From contig JAUJYN010000022.1 of NCBI GenBank assembly GCA_030737835.1, positions 898,712 through 962,711 of the forward strand: DNA of 64,000 nucleotides, in the 5' to 3' direction. Both the position numbers and the translations under genes were made by a program. Shown here one piece after another: positions 25,735-37,203 of this stretch. Below the pieces are notes generated by a model. The model was not told the DNA's origin. It made no database searches and saw nothing but the letters and a program-made list of their open reading frames with translations. Each line of letters opens with the position of its first letter. Positions within the stretch are counted from its first letter, which is position 1. This DNA comes from Acorus gramineus. Its lineage: Eukaryota > Streptophyta > Magnoliopsida > Acorales > Acoraceae.

Positions 25735-26632
25735 GTGAGCTCCTCCCCTTCTTTTCTTGATTTTCTTGGCTTAAGGGGATGTTAGGGAGGTCATGCATGC
25801 TAGGTAGATGGGTTAGGTGTGTGTGAGGGGTTGGGGAGGGTTAAAATGAGGTTAGGATGGCTTGGGCGCGTGCGCGCGCAGCACGCGGCAGGCAGGCACT
25901 GCCGGCGCGCAGACGCGCACGGGCACGTGCGCGCGGGTGCGCGGGAGTGCGGCGGGTGCGCGCGGGTGCAGGCGCGAGCGGGGGCGCGAGCGGGCAAGGG
26001 GCCTGGGCATGCGCCTGGGCACGGGGCAGGCGCCTGGGCATGCGCCTGGGCGCGGGGAAGGGGGCGCGAGCAGGGGTGCGCGCAAGAGTGCGCGGGAGTG
26101 CGCGCAGGCGCGCGCGCGGGCAGGGCGCCTGGGCGCGGGACAGGGGACCAGTGCGCGCGCGCGCGTGCGTGCGCGTGCTGGGGTGTGCGCGGGGTGCTGC
26201 GCGAGGGTGCGAGGGCTGGACACGCAGTGCGTGCGGGCGCAGGCGAGCGTGCGCGTGCGTGCGGCAGCGCGTCTGGGCACGCGGGCAGGCGCACGGCACT
26301 ACGCTGATGGTGCTGGGGCGTGCACGGGGTGCTGCGCGAGGGTGCGGGCTGGACGTGCAGTGCGCGCGGGCGGACGGGCAGGCGCGCGGCAGTGCGCCGA
26401 GGGTGTTGGGGTGCGTGCGTGCGTGCGCATTCGTGCGTGCGCATGCGGGGGGCCATGCGTGTGGCTGCCCGAGTGTTCGGGTAGGTGTCGGGGCACTCGG
26501 ACTCGCGTGCGTACGTGCGTGCTCGCATGCGTGCGAGCCCGTATGCATGCTTGTCCGAGTATTGGGTATTTCTAATGATTTCTTTGTGTAAATTGTATTG
26601 TTACTCACCAGTTCGATGCCTCTACCTTGCAG
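25735..26632 (+). other. Intron-like block 1 of the type-C LTR
   Basis: AAG|GTGAGC donor and ACCTTGCAG acceptor. The centre is CpG-rich, with an alternating purine-pyrimidine run at 26151-26178. About 110 bp before the acceptor is the perfect inverted repeat GCTCGCA-TGCG-TGCGAGC, also seen at about 13050, 46655, 50840 and 56740. Splicing is inferred. Confidence 0.5.
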
Positions 26633-26671
26633 ATCTCGTCGGATGGGATGCGCGAGGTCCCGGGTTGTAAG

Positions 26672-28129
26672 GTGAGTGGTTTGATTTCAATCCCCCCCCC
26701 TCTCTAGGGATGCGCTCGACCCACGTAGACGCCCGTCGCGCATCGATGGGGCCCCCTAACTTATGTGTTGATATTTTGCATGCTAGGGATATACATCCAT
26801 GTATCATGTATAGAGGCCGTACATGCCTGGACACCATGTCCTGTACTTAAAAGCCTTGAATCTGTGCTATGCATGATCATTATGTAGTATCCATGCCACC
26901 TTAGGCTTTGTATGCTAGGAATATGCACCCTTATGTTGTGGATAGAGGCCTATACATCCTGATACCAAGTTTTCATGCTAGGAAAGCCTCGACCTACGCA
27001 TGTTTCCCATTTAGTTTAATTTATTTAAATCAAATGCGAGCTTATGGTTATTAGCATGCCTTAGAGAATATTATAACCTTGTGGTTATAATATATGTTTC
27101 CCCCCATCTTAGTTATGCGCCCTGGTGGAATTCTTGAGAATTCATGTCATTAGAAATGTTAGGAAGCGTTGTCGACGGATCCAAGAGGATCACATGCGTG
27201 TGGGTAGGCTGTTCTCTTCCCTTCGTTGGATCCGTGTAGTACAGCCCTGGCGTTAGATAGGCTATCCTGACAGAGGGCTCCCATCAGTAGGTACCTCCTG
27301 ATTGTGTTTCGGACTGTGCTGAATCGTGGGAGTATACCAGGCGAGCTACGGAGCGGGGAGAGGCTACCGGTGGACCAGGGGTGATTAACAGCCTAGTCAG
27401 TCCCAAAATACCATGTCACCCCTTTGAGGGTGAGGGTGTGGTGGGTCGGCGATGTAACGACCCACTGGATTGTGTGGTTGCTCCCGTTTAGAGACTATGA
27501 CTACGTTGAGGTTAATATGAGTGTGTTGGTTGCTATTATGCATGTGTGTGATATCTCGATGAGCGAGTATCGAGAGTGGTGAGTTGAGGAGATCGAGTTG
27601 TAGATACTACCCGAGAGAGGGTTATTGAATGATGTCACGAGCGTGGAATCGTTCTCCCCTTCGTTGGATCCGAGTAGTGACATCCCCGGCGTTAGACAGG
27701 CTGTCCTGACAGAGGGCTCCCATCAGTAGGCACCTCCTGATGTGTTTCGGACTGTGCTGAATCGTGGGAGTATACCAGGTAAGCTACGGAGTGGGGAGAG
27801 GCTACCGGTGGTCCAGGGGTGTTGAGCAGTCTAAGTCTCTCCCAAAGTCCCAAAATGTCTCCTTTCGGGAGTGAGGGTGTGGATGAGGTGAAGACGCGTC
27901 GCCTCGTGACCCATTCGTTGTTCGACCGTTCCCATAGATGTTGGGTCCGGTCTCGTGATGGATGTTGAAGGACATCGATGGGCGATTATCTAGATGTAGA
28001 TGATCCATGGGTTTCCACCCATGTTTACCTTGAAAGGGAATTGTTTATGTATTGAACTGTTGTATGGTGATTGGTTTCCAGCCACTCACTGAGCTTGTAG
28101 CTCACCCCTCGCATACTGTTTCTTTTCAG
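26672..28129 (+). other. Intron-like block 2 of the type-C LTR
   Basis: Begins GTGAGT, ends TTTCTTTTCAG. Contains a GATGCGC/GCGCATC inverted repeat shortly after the donor, two GACAGAGGGCTCCCATC modules (about 27270 and 27700), a GGGTGAGGGTG stretch (about 27427) and the stem TGAGC-TTGTA-GCTCA at 28090-28104, 25 bp before the acceptor. Confidence 0.5.
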
Positions 28130-28514
28130 GGGCAGTGTTGGGCATGGAGCTGGAGCTTTCCTGTGGCGTGGTCTTATGGGTGTGGAGCGTTCTTCCGGCG
28201 GGTGGCGAGTGCGAGGCTGTCAGCAGTCCTAGAGTCGTTGTATGTATTGTAAATCGTGCATGTGGCACATGTTGTATTTTCTTTGGTCTAGACTTGGCTC
28301 TCACAGGACAATGATTGTGTATTCGAGTCTGTAATAATGTTTTTGGTTTACAGACATTGTTTATATATTCTTCCACTTTTCAGTCAGTTATCATTATCCT
28401 TGCTTTGCCACCTTGTGTGTTGTTGTTGGAGTCTTTATTGACCTCAGGTATTGATAGCTGATATTTTATTATTGCCACGTCTCGGGGATGGCCGCCCTGG
28501 GGCGTGACAAAAGT

Positions 28515-28526
28515 TGGTATCAAAGC
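28515..28526 (+). promoter_or_regulatory. Primer-binding site (initiator-Met tRNA type)
   Basis: TGGTATCAAAGC starts 6 bp after the LTR end at 28509. The consensus for this tRNA in plant elements is TGGTATCAGAGC. It fixes the LTR border and orientation. Confidence 0.9.
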
Positions 28527-28942
28527 CTGGTCCTATCAGAGCCTAAGTCTAGTGGTATATATGATGAGTCGTTGGATTGTCATCTGAGTACTCTTGTTTA
28601 AGAAGTTATCCTAGGTTGCTAACATGCCTCCTCGCATCCGTTGACGTGACCCCTCTAGACCCACCTTTAAGTTGTCGACTAGGTCGGCTGAACAGGGTCA
28701 GTTGTTAAATCCCTTGTTGCGGGATTAAGGCTTGGGTAGGAGATTCTAGCCTAGTAGTGTGATAATGATGAATTGGTCACAATTTCTAAGGTATGGATTG
28801 CGTCTTGAAAATGGAGCTTCTTTCCCATACATTGGTATTGATGGTAACCATGGAGTTCACGTGCGGCGCCAGTTTCAAGTGTTGAGGATGTGGCGTATTG
28901 CTCATTAAGGGGTGATGTCTTCTTCCAGCCTTCCTACTCAGG

Positions 28943-29060
28943 ATTAAGGGGCCTTGTGGGGTCATCGTTGAGACCCGGGCTAGGGTACTCCGTGTTCCTT
29001 GTTTGGTTGTCGGGATATCCTATATCGGGACCTCATGGTGCCCTCCCAAGGTTCTTTTCC
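28943..29060 (+). repeat. LTR fragment captured inside the element interior (~118 bp)
   Basis: ATTAAGGGGCCTTG through CCCTCCCAAGG, including TCCTTGTTTGGTTGTCGG, matches LTR block 2 (for example 5833-5952), but here it lies between gag-like and pol-like remnants. The same fragment is at 59401-59519 in the sister copy, so it was acquired before the two copies separated. Confidence 0.8.
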
Positions 29061-31225
29061 TAGTCAAGGAATACCTTTGAAGCATCAAATTGATGATGGA
29101 TTTTTCCTCTCACTTGGAAGGTGTTGTAGCGAGTGGTGATGCATACGATCGGGATTGGGTGCGTCCTATCGCAGCTTGGTGGCAGATTGCTTGTGGACTG
29201 GGTTCCATAGTGGCATTGGAGTCACTTCGATATATCATTGTGCGTTGTAGCAGCCCGATTGAGGCCAGAGTCCTGTGAGGTGCTCCCAGATACTATGCTT
29301 GTGGTGCGCCCATATGGCAGAGATAGTAGGCTTGGGAGGCTACCAGGTAGAGGCCACACCGGGAGAGTGCTACTGGATGATGTCGAGAGCGTGGACTCCC
29401 CGTGATGAATCTGCCCATGGAGTGCAGGATGCTGGAGTTCCAATGGTTACAGTTGAGCGACCTATCTCTGGCGGCATGTGAAGCACAGTTGTGGATACTG
29501 TCGCGTTTTGCCCCACATTGGTCGCAAATAAGGAGACGCGATGCTAGCGTTCGTGATGGGGACTCAATCGCCCTATCAGATAGATGACGTCGCATAGGCA
29601 TTGTCGAGGTTCGACGACCCCTTATTGCGTGTCTTGTGGATTAAGTGCGGTTGAGCGGCTTACCAAGCGCGTAAGTGTCATCATGAGCGCCAGCCATGCT
29701 CGAGGAGCAGAATCTGGACTTAATTGTTTGAGGTATTGTTTGATCTTCCCGTGAGGATTGAAGATCAGGTACCCCCCCCCTTGTTGTGAATTGATGATCT
29801 ATTTGACCAGCTCTGGGAGCGAGTGTCTTCTGTTAGATCAATCTTCGCACAAGGGTACCACAAGTTGGAGATCCGGGAGTTGGACATCCTGCAGATGGCC
29901 TTTCGTGACCGTTTCAGGCACTACGAGTTTTAAGTACTACCGTCGGGGTTGACGAATGCGCCGGATGCCTTTGTGGATCTCAAAAGTTTTATTGGGCTTC
30001 CGTGGACTACTTTGGAGTAGTCTTCATTGAGATTGCTGTGGTGCGATAAAAAGGCGATATGGGTAACCTTGTTTCCCCAGGTTGGCATGCCCTCAGGCAA
30101 AGTTCAAGAATCATCATCGCGTTGGAAAGCGTCAGTCCATGGAGATTCCTCAGTGGACGTGGGAGTGGGTTATCAGGGATTGTTGCGGACTCGCTAATGT
30201 CACGTTCGGGTCAAGACACCGTCTAGGTGATCAATGACCGACTGACTAAGTCCGCTTCCCTCCCTACTTCGACTGATTGAGTCTCTGGACGCCTTGACGT
30301 GGGTTTTCACCTTCGCGATTGTTCGTCTTCATGGCACTCCAGTCGGCGCTATTTTTGGTTGAGACGCGAGGGTTACTTTGAGGTTGTGGCGCAGCCTTGG
30401 CAGGCTTTGGCGCGAGCCTCCATTTAAGTATAGCGTTTCATCGCCGATGGACAACCAGACAAAGAGGACGATTTAGACCTTGGAGGACATGCTAAGTGCC
30501 TGCGTGCTCGATGATGAGGGCAGTTGGGGGAGGCACCACTCATTTGTTGGGGTATGCCTACAAGACGACTGCCATTCGAGCATCCAGATGGATCTGTGAA
30601 AGGCACTCTACAGGCGCAGTTTTATACCTCCCTTGTGTGGGGGCGGTTGAGGAGCACCAGTTGGAGGGGCCACAAGTTAGTTATTTGGCCTTGCGGTGGC
30701 CAGGTTGGTTCGTGTGTGCATCTGCACCTCCCAGAACCGACAGAAGGGCTACGTTTGGGTTTGGCGACCATGTTTTCTTGAAGATGTCCCAGTTTAAGGG
30801 CATCCTACGTGTCGATGTTCAGGGTAAGCTAAGTTGGCTCTTTAATGGGACCGTTTCTCGTCTTTGAGTGGATTGGGGAGGTGGCTTGTCATGTGGCCTT
30901 TCCCCCACAGTTGGCTCATGCCCACGACATCGTCCTTGTCTCATGGCTGAGGCATTATGTCCACGATCCTGCTCATGTCATTCTGTTCCACCACCTCATC
31001 CTCAAGTTGGATTTGTCGTTCGTGGAGTAGTGGATCGAGGTCAAGGACCAACGTGAGAAGAGGCTCCACGCTAAGACCGTTCCTTTGAGTAGAGTGTGTC
31101 GGTAGCGCCAGGCTGGTGCATGGACCACTTGGAAGCAAAAGGTCTATGTGTGATACTTGCTACATTCGGTCTTCCCTTTGGGTTTCTTTAAATTTTGAGG
31201 ACCAAATTTCCTAAGGGGGGGAGAA

Positions 31226-31633
31226 TGTTATGCCTGTGTCATTTGGAGCCATTTCGGTTAAGCCTTTGTCACTTCTGGGTCATTCAGGGCCTTTTTAATT
31301 TTTCGATCGGAGCCGCTAAAATTTTGGCTTTTAGCCACCTACAGGAGTTAGAGCACTCTGATTGAAAATCTGACTGCATATTATGGGTCCTGGTACCGTT
31401 TAGTACTACCCATAAAAATTTCATCGAATTCCGGTAACGTTTGAAAAAATATACAGTTTCGAATCATATCCGGGTTTTCGAGAGTTCCTGGTTTGATTAG
31501 TCAAATAGTGTGAGATATTTTGGTGAATGGGGTGACCTTGGGTAACCTTACCCCCCCTTTGCTTAGTGGTGAAGCAACCACTTGGTTATTTTGCTTGTTA
31601 GAGGGTGAGTTTAGGTTAGGTTCACCCCCTCAT
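31226..31633 (+). repeat. 3' LTR of non-autonomous element 1, first 408 bp only
   Basis: Type-B start TGTTATGCCTGTGTCATT right after the polypurine tract; close match to 24182-24590. It breaks at TTCACCCCCTCAT and passes into the host minus-strand LTR in inverted orientation. The rest of this LTR and the right target-site copy are lost. Confidence 0.85.
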
Positions 31634-32507
31634 CACCACACACACACCACCACCACTTCACCACCATCACCACCATCTCCTTCACTTCTTCACAGCACAC
31701 CTTCTTCATGGCTGAAACACAAAGAGAGGAGGGTGCAAGAGAGAGGGTATGAGCTAGAGGAAGAGAAAGAGAGGAGAACAACCTCATACACACACAAACT
31801 CACCTTCACCTTTTCTACTTCCCCTCCTTCTCTTCTTCTCCTCTTCAGATTTCTCTGATGGACCCCCAAAATACCAGCAGAAATCCCCCCCCCCCCCTGA
31901 TGCCCTAAATACACCATTGATTTGGTGGTGGTGAAATGACCAAGTTGTCCCTGACTAAAAAATTCTGGACAGGCTTCACTAGAATAGCCATAACTTCCAC
32001 AATCTAGCTCCGAATTGTACAATTCAAAATCCATTGGAAAGCCAAGAAGATTATCTACAACTTTCATGTTTATTCCAAGATCAAATAACCCCTCCAGCTA
32101 TTCCAAAATATGAGCTAAACATCAAACAGGGCTGCTGCCAGGATTTCTCATCCCGAGGGTATAATTGAAAAAATGCCCATAACTTTTGCTACATGAATCC
32201 AGTTGATCTAATTCCACTTTTGTATGAAAGCTAACTCAAAACTAGATATCCCATGACAAAATCAGATTTAAACCACTTCATCTTGGATATTAACAAAATT
32301 AAATCCGAATACCAATCGAAACTGCATAATCTCCAAAACGTTATCGGAATTCGATGAAATTTTTATGGGTAGTACAAAACGGTACCAGAACCCATAATAT
32401 GCAGTGAGATTTTTAATCAGAGTACTCCAACTCCCGTAGGTAGCTAAAAGCAAAAAATTTAGCAACTCCGATAAAAAAATAAGGCTCCAAATGATACAGG
32501 CATAACA

Positions 32508-34071
32508 CTTAGAGGAAGTGGTGAGGGCCTCGTGGACAGACGGTGCCGGGACACTTCAAGTGGCCGCTAGGGTTGCATTCAAGCTGAGAAGACTGAAGAA
32601 GGGATTAAAACAATGGGGGAGAGAAGCAAGGGAAACCAGAAGGGCCAACAAATCCGTTTGCACCTCAATCATTGACCATTTGGACGTGGAGGAGGAAACA
32701 GGGAGCCTCTCAGGTGTGCAAAGACAAGAAAGATAGGCGGCGAAGGAGGAGCTAGTGGCAATCTACCTATTGGAGGAGATGGAAGGGCGACAACGCTCCA
32801 AGGAACTGTGGCTACAACTGGGAGACAACAACTCCAATTATTTTCACAAAGCGATCGCTATCAGGAGGAGACACAATCGGATACATGCACTGGACTTTGA
32901 AGGGGAAAGGGTGGCGGACACCAATGAGCTGACTGGAAGGATCGTTTCCCACTTCAAGACAGCATTCAGATGGTGTAGGAAGTGGTCACCAATCTGAGAT
33001 GACTCCTCGCTTCCCCATCTTACCCCGGAATTGCGGTCGGACATAGAGGGTCTTGTTACGGAAGAAGAGATTTTGCGGGTGGTCCGAGGCACCAACGGAG
33101 ATAAGGTTCCCCGACCGGATGGATTCAAAATGCGATCTATCAAACATATTGGCCTATCGTGCGCACTGATATTATTGACATGGTGAATGATTTCTTCTTA
33201 AAGAGGGGTAAAATCAGCTGCATTAACTCATCCATGTTCGTCCTCATCCCGATGAAGGAAGGAGCGAACTCCATTGGGGACTATAGACCGATTTGTCTCG
33301 TCAATTCATGCTATATGATCATCTCGAAGCTCTTGGCTAATAGGGTGCGCAATGTGAGAGATACGCTGTTCAAGGCGGAACAGGCGGCGTTCATTCTAGG
33401 GCGAGCTCTCCAAGACAGTTTCATGGTGACCCAGGAGCTGGTGGCGGCAATGCATAAGGACAAAAGGAGCGGTGTAGCACTTAAATTGGATTTCGCGAAG
33501 GCTTACGACAGCGTAGATTGGGCATTCTTGCTACACATCATGGGGTTACACGGATTCAATAGCTCGTGGCTACATATGACACGGCAATGCATTTCAACGG
33601 CCCACGCCTTCGTCGTAATCAACGGCAACCTTCACGGTTACTTTCCCCTCATTCGCGGATTACGACAGGGAGATCCTCTCTCCCCGTTCTTGTTCCTTGT
33701 AGTAGCAAATGTATTGTGCTGGATGTGCCACAACACAGCGAGGGACGGTTGGATAAAATGAGTGGCCGAAACGAGAGGGGGGACCAGGTTCACCATCCTC
33801 CAGTATGCAGATGACACCATCCTCTTCGGGGAAGCGGAGGAAGAGACACTACGGGGATTCCGGTTCATCCTCAAGAGCTTTGAAAGACTCTCTGAGTTAC
33901 ATATTAACTTCAATCAGAGCATCCTATTGCCAGTTAACGTGGAGGATCAGGATGCTCACCGTCTAGCCAACATCATCGGATTCTCTGTTGGTGACTTCCC
34001 TTGCAAACACCTAGGCCTCCTATTAGTCAAGAAGCGACTGAGGAAACTGGACTGGGTGTGCCTTGTGGAAC
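32508..34071 (+). pseudogene. L1-like LINE, piece 2: ORF2 linker and reverse transcriptase
   Basis: Continues the LINE after the CTTAG duplication. LWLQLGDNNSNYFHKA (about 32806) is the linker typical of plant L1 ORF2. After a shift near 33150 the reverse transcriptase reads IGDYRPICLVNSCYMIISK, KLDFAKAYDSVDW, RQGDPLSPFLF and the active site YADDT (33804-33818). In-frame stops at about 32734, 32995 and 33759, plus the shift, make it inactive. It ends with GGAAC at 34067-34071, duplicated at 37199-37203. Confidence 0.92.
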
Positions 34072-37000
34072 TATCACGCCCCAGGGCGGCCGTCCCTGGG
34101 ATGCGGCAAGTGTATATATGATATCACTAAACAGGAGATCAATAATATACCATAACCAACAGCTAAAATGACAACACAGATAAAAGCAGGACTGACAAGA
34201 TATATACACCAAATGCGGAAGCTAAAAGACTGAATCTGTAATCAAACCACACTACAGACTCGATACATAATCATGTCCTGTGAGAGCCAACATGCCCATA
34301 TACACACAAATACAATCCATACAAAATCCAAACTAGGTGCCCAAGCACAGAAATATATACATACAACAAAGAGAAGGATGCTGATGGCCTCAAAACTCGA
34401 GGGACGTGGCGCTACTCCGCTACTGGTGTAGTCACTCGGGAAGCTCCTCCTTCAAGTCCTCCTCAGTGATCACTGAAAAAGATTTTATGCGAGGGGTGAG
34501 CCACACGCTCAGTGAATAGCACAACCCATGCATACAGTTTATATTAACCACAATTTATAGCAAAGAGCCTCAAAGTGGCATAAATATCACAAATCTGGGG
34601 GTTCGTCACATCGCCGAACCGCCATACCCTCACCCTCACCCTCACCCTCAATAGGTGACAAAATATGTTGGGACTTAATAGGTTGATAATCATCCTTACA
34701 CAATCCAGTGGGTCGCCACATCGCCGGCCCACCATACCCTCACCCTCACCCCTCAATAGGTGACATAGGCTCTTGGGACTGACTAGGCTATTGGTCACCC
34801 TTGGTCCACTGATAGTCTCTCCCCACTCCGTAGGTCGTTTGGCCACTCCCACATTCAGCACAGTCCTTCTACCAAATCAGGAGGTGCCTACTGATGGGAG
34901 CCCCTGCACGGGACAACCTTTCTAACGCTGAGGTAGTCTCTACACGGATCCAACGAAGGGAACAGAACAGCCTATCCATCGCATATGATCCACTCGGATC
35001 CGCTGACAGCACATCTCTACTACTCTAATGTCTTGAATTCTTCAGAATTCCACCAGCGCGCATAACCAAGATGCGGGGAATACATAAGATAAAAATGAGG
35101 AAAAGAGACCTTGGGAGGGCAACCTGAGGTCCCGATGTAGGACACCTCGGCAACCAAACAAAGAACACGGAGTACCCTAACCCGGGTCTCAATGTTAACC
35201 TCGCAAGGCCCCCTTGTATTCCCCAAGGCATGCTAACAATATCACAAGCTTGCATTTAAATAAATAAATAAAACTAATAGGACGCATGCATAGGTCGGGG
35301 CTTTCCTAGCATGATAACGAGGTGACAGGATGCACGGCTCATGCACATATCCTAAGGGTGCAAGTCCCCAACATACAAGTCTAGGGTGGCATGCAATCTA
35401 CACATAAATCATGCTTGCATGGATTACAATGAAACAGTTAATACTAACTATGTGCCCCAGGGGAGGACGGTACACGCCCAGGTGCATGTAATGCCTCCCA
35501 AACTGGGTTGGGTTGTCCCACTCACCGGAAGTCAGGTCGTCGCGCGACCGTCCATCGAGATCTGCAAGACAGGGTATCAATTGGTGAGTATAATCCACAG
35601 ATACCCCAAAATACACAAAATACACAAATAAATACCCAACACTCGGGCAAACGTGCATACGCCCCGTACGCACGCTAGCCTGAGCACCCCGGCTCACTCC
35701 CGCACCCCCGGCAACCACCCGCACGGCCACCCGTCCCCGGATGCACCGCCGCGCCTCAGCCCGTGCACCCCGGCGCACCGCCGGGCCCCTGCCCGCCGCC
35801 TGGACACGCCGCCCAGTCTCCTGGGTGCACCGCGCGGCTACTGCGCCCCAGCGCAGCAACCCGCGCGCACCCCGCACGCCTCGCGCCCTGCGCCTCGCCC
35901 CGCGCGCACCTCCGCTGCACTCGTCTCGCTCCGCGTGCACCCCGCGCGCACCGCCGACTCGCCCAGCACTCCACCGACTCCCGCGCGTGCACAGCGTGCC
36001 TGCGCCCCTGCGCAGCGCTTCGCGCGCACCCTGCACGACGCCCTGCACGCACGCCTACTCGGCCAGCACACGCCCAGCACGCCCAGCGCCCAGCACACCC
36101 AGCGCCCAGCACGCCCAGCGCCAGCACGCCTAGCACGCCCAGCACCCGCACGCCCAGCACGCACGCCCTTCTGGCCTCCAGCTCCACCCGAGCGCACGCC
36201 CGCGCGCACGCACACGCGCGCCCTGTCAGCGGCTCCGCCTGCTGTGCCTGTGCTGCCTGTGCTGCTGCCTGTGCTGCTGCCCTGCCCAGAACAGCAACCC
36301 CCATGCCCGAGCACCTCCACCACTACCCATCGGCCACCAACGGCCTCCGACCGCCCCCAACCACCTCCGACAGCCTCCCACAGCCGCCGACCACCACCCA
36401 ACCCCAAAACCCCCCTCCTAACATACATCTAAGCCAAAAAGAAGAGGAAAAAGAGCTTACCAAGGGGAGGAAGAGATGTCCGGTTGCTCTCCGCGCACCG
36501 AAACGCTCCCCCAACGGTCTCTACCACCAAGACCTACTCCCACCTCCGATTTGGCTCGGATCTGAGGAGAAGAGAGGGCGGATGGAAGGGCTAGGTTGGC
36601 CGGAATCCGGATTTGAAAGCACCGGGGTGTAGACCCGATCTACACTTTCTATGCTTTAGGTTTTTGGGTTTGAGGACTCTAAGGGGCTCAAATGGAGGTT
36701 TTTGAGAGAGGGAGAGAGAGAAAACAAAAGGTGGGAGATGATGAATAGTGCCAAGTAGCTTTTCCCACCCACTTAAATAAGTAAAAGCATGTTTAATTAG
36801 GGCTAATCAAGTTTAGGGCTTGATTAATTAGGTTTAAGTGGGATTTGACTTGGGTCAACCCAACCACACAAAAAGACAAAAAGGGTTGACCAAGTCACCG
36901 GCCCACCTTGACCGAGTCAACTCTCCCAATGACTTCTTGCTCGGTCAAAACCCGGATACGCCCCGGAACTGTGAAATTTCAGAAACGTTACCGGAATTCG

Positions 37001-37198
37001 ATGAAATTTTCATGAGTGGCTTAGAATGGCACCATGACACATAATATGCAGTTATATTTTCAATCGAAGTCCTCTATCTCAGGACGATAGCTAACAGTTC
37101 AAAATTTTAGCGATTCCGATCGAAAAACGAAAAATTTCAAAAACTGTCAAAATGCTCCAATGGTTACCAACAGGTCAAAAAGTGACACATATATAACA
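34072..37198 (-). repeat. Type-A solo LTR in the LINE (3127 bp)
   Basis: TSD GGAAC at 34067-34071 and 37199-37203, perfect. On the minus strand it opens TGTTATATATGTGTCAC at 37198. Its last base pairs read TATCACG on the + strand instead of TGTCACG, a point change in the terminal CA. Block 1 35562-36460 (899 bp), micro-exon 35526-35561, block 2 34473-35525. A regular four-run G-quadruplex motif is at 34627-34647 on the minus strand. Confidence 0.95.
34627..34647 (-). other. G-quadruplex motif in LTR block 2
   Basis: On the minus strand, four GGG runs separated by TGA each time, the regular G3N3 pattern. Related motifs lie in block 2 of other copies, for example 21510-21534 and 63841-63865 on the + strand. 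Confidence 0.8.
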
Positions 37199-37203
37199 GG
37201 AAC

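Larger units (their letters stand above)
24182..28509 (+). repeat. 5' LTR of non-autonomous element 1, type B joined to type C
   Basis: 24182-24906 is the first 725 bp of a type-B LTR, almost the same as the 3' LTR start at 31226. At 24907 a full type-C start (TGTTGTGCCTGTGTCATT) begins and runs to the real LTR end GGGGCGTGACA at 28509, next to a primer-binding site. Block 1 is 25735-26632 (898 bp, CpG core about 25860-26560), the micro-exon 26633-26671, block 2 26672-28129, the last part 28130-28509. Only one LTR end exists for two LTR starts, so this is a recombination or a half-lost nested insertion. Confidence 0.85.
28510..31225 (+). mobile_element. Degenerate interior of non-autonomous element 1
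   Basis: Primer-binding site TGGTATCAAAGC at 28515-28526 (one mismatch to the initiator-Met tRNA end). A gag-like ATG at 28624 reads MPPRIR and then stops. Much of gag, protease, RNase H and part of integrase is missing. Remnants of pol can be followed by comparison with 1-3811: reverse transcriptase (about 29760-30000, with TNAPDAF), integrase core (about 30120-30480) and the chromodomain side (about 30770-31140), all with stops and shifts. Polypurine tract at 31213-31225. It cannot make its own proteins; movement would need enzymes from a relative. A second copy with the same losses is at 58963-61479. Confidence 0.88.
15330..32507 (-). repeat. Minus-strand solo LTR in the LINE, itself interrupted twice
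   Basis: TSD CTTAG at 15325-15329 and 32508-32512; termini TGTCACGCCCC (left) and GGCATAACA (right), the reverse of a type-B LTR. The parts of the LTR itself are 15330-16179, 22173-24181 and about 31634-32507, together about 3.73 kb, the size of one LTR, so I read this as a solo LTR. The micro-exon is 23740-23774. Its block 1 (23775-24181) is AT-rich and not CpG-rich, unlike most copies. The start region switches from type B to type C about 175 bp from 32507. Confidence 0.85.

Noticed and set aside
28510..31225. A host gene or lncRNA locus in the low-coding interval
   Set aside because: Bounded by primer-binding site and polypurine tract and matched piece by piece to gag-pol at 1-3811.
15330..32507. 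A full-length element with two LTRs between the CTTAG duplications
   Set aside because: Only one set of LTR parts in minus orientation is present once the nested + insertions are removed (about 3.73 kb), with no minus-strand interior or primer site.
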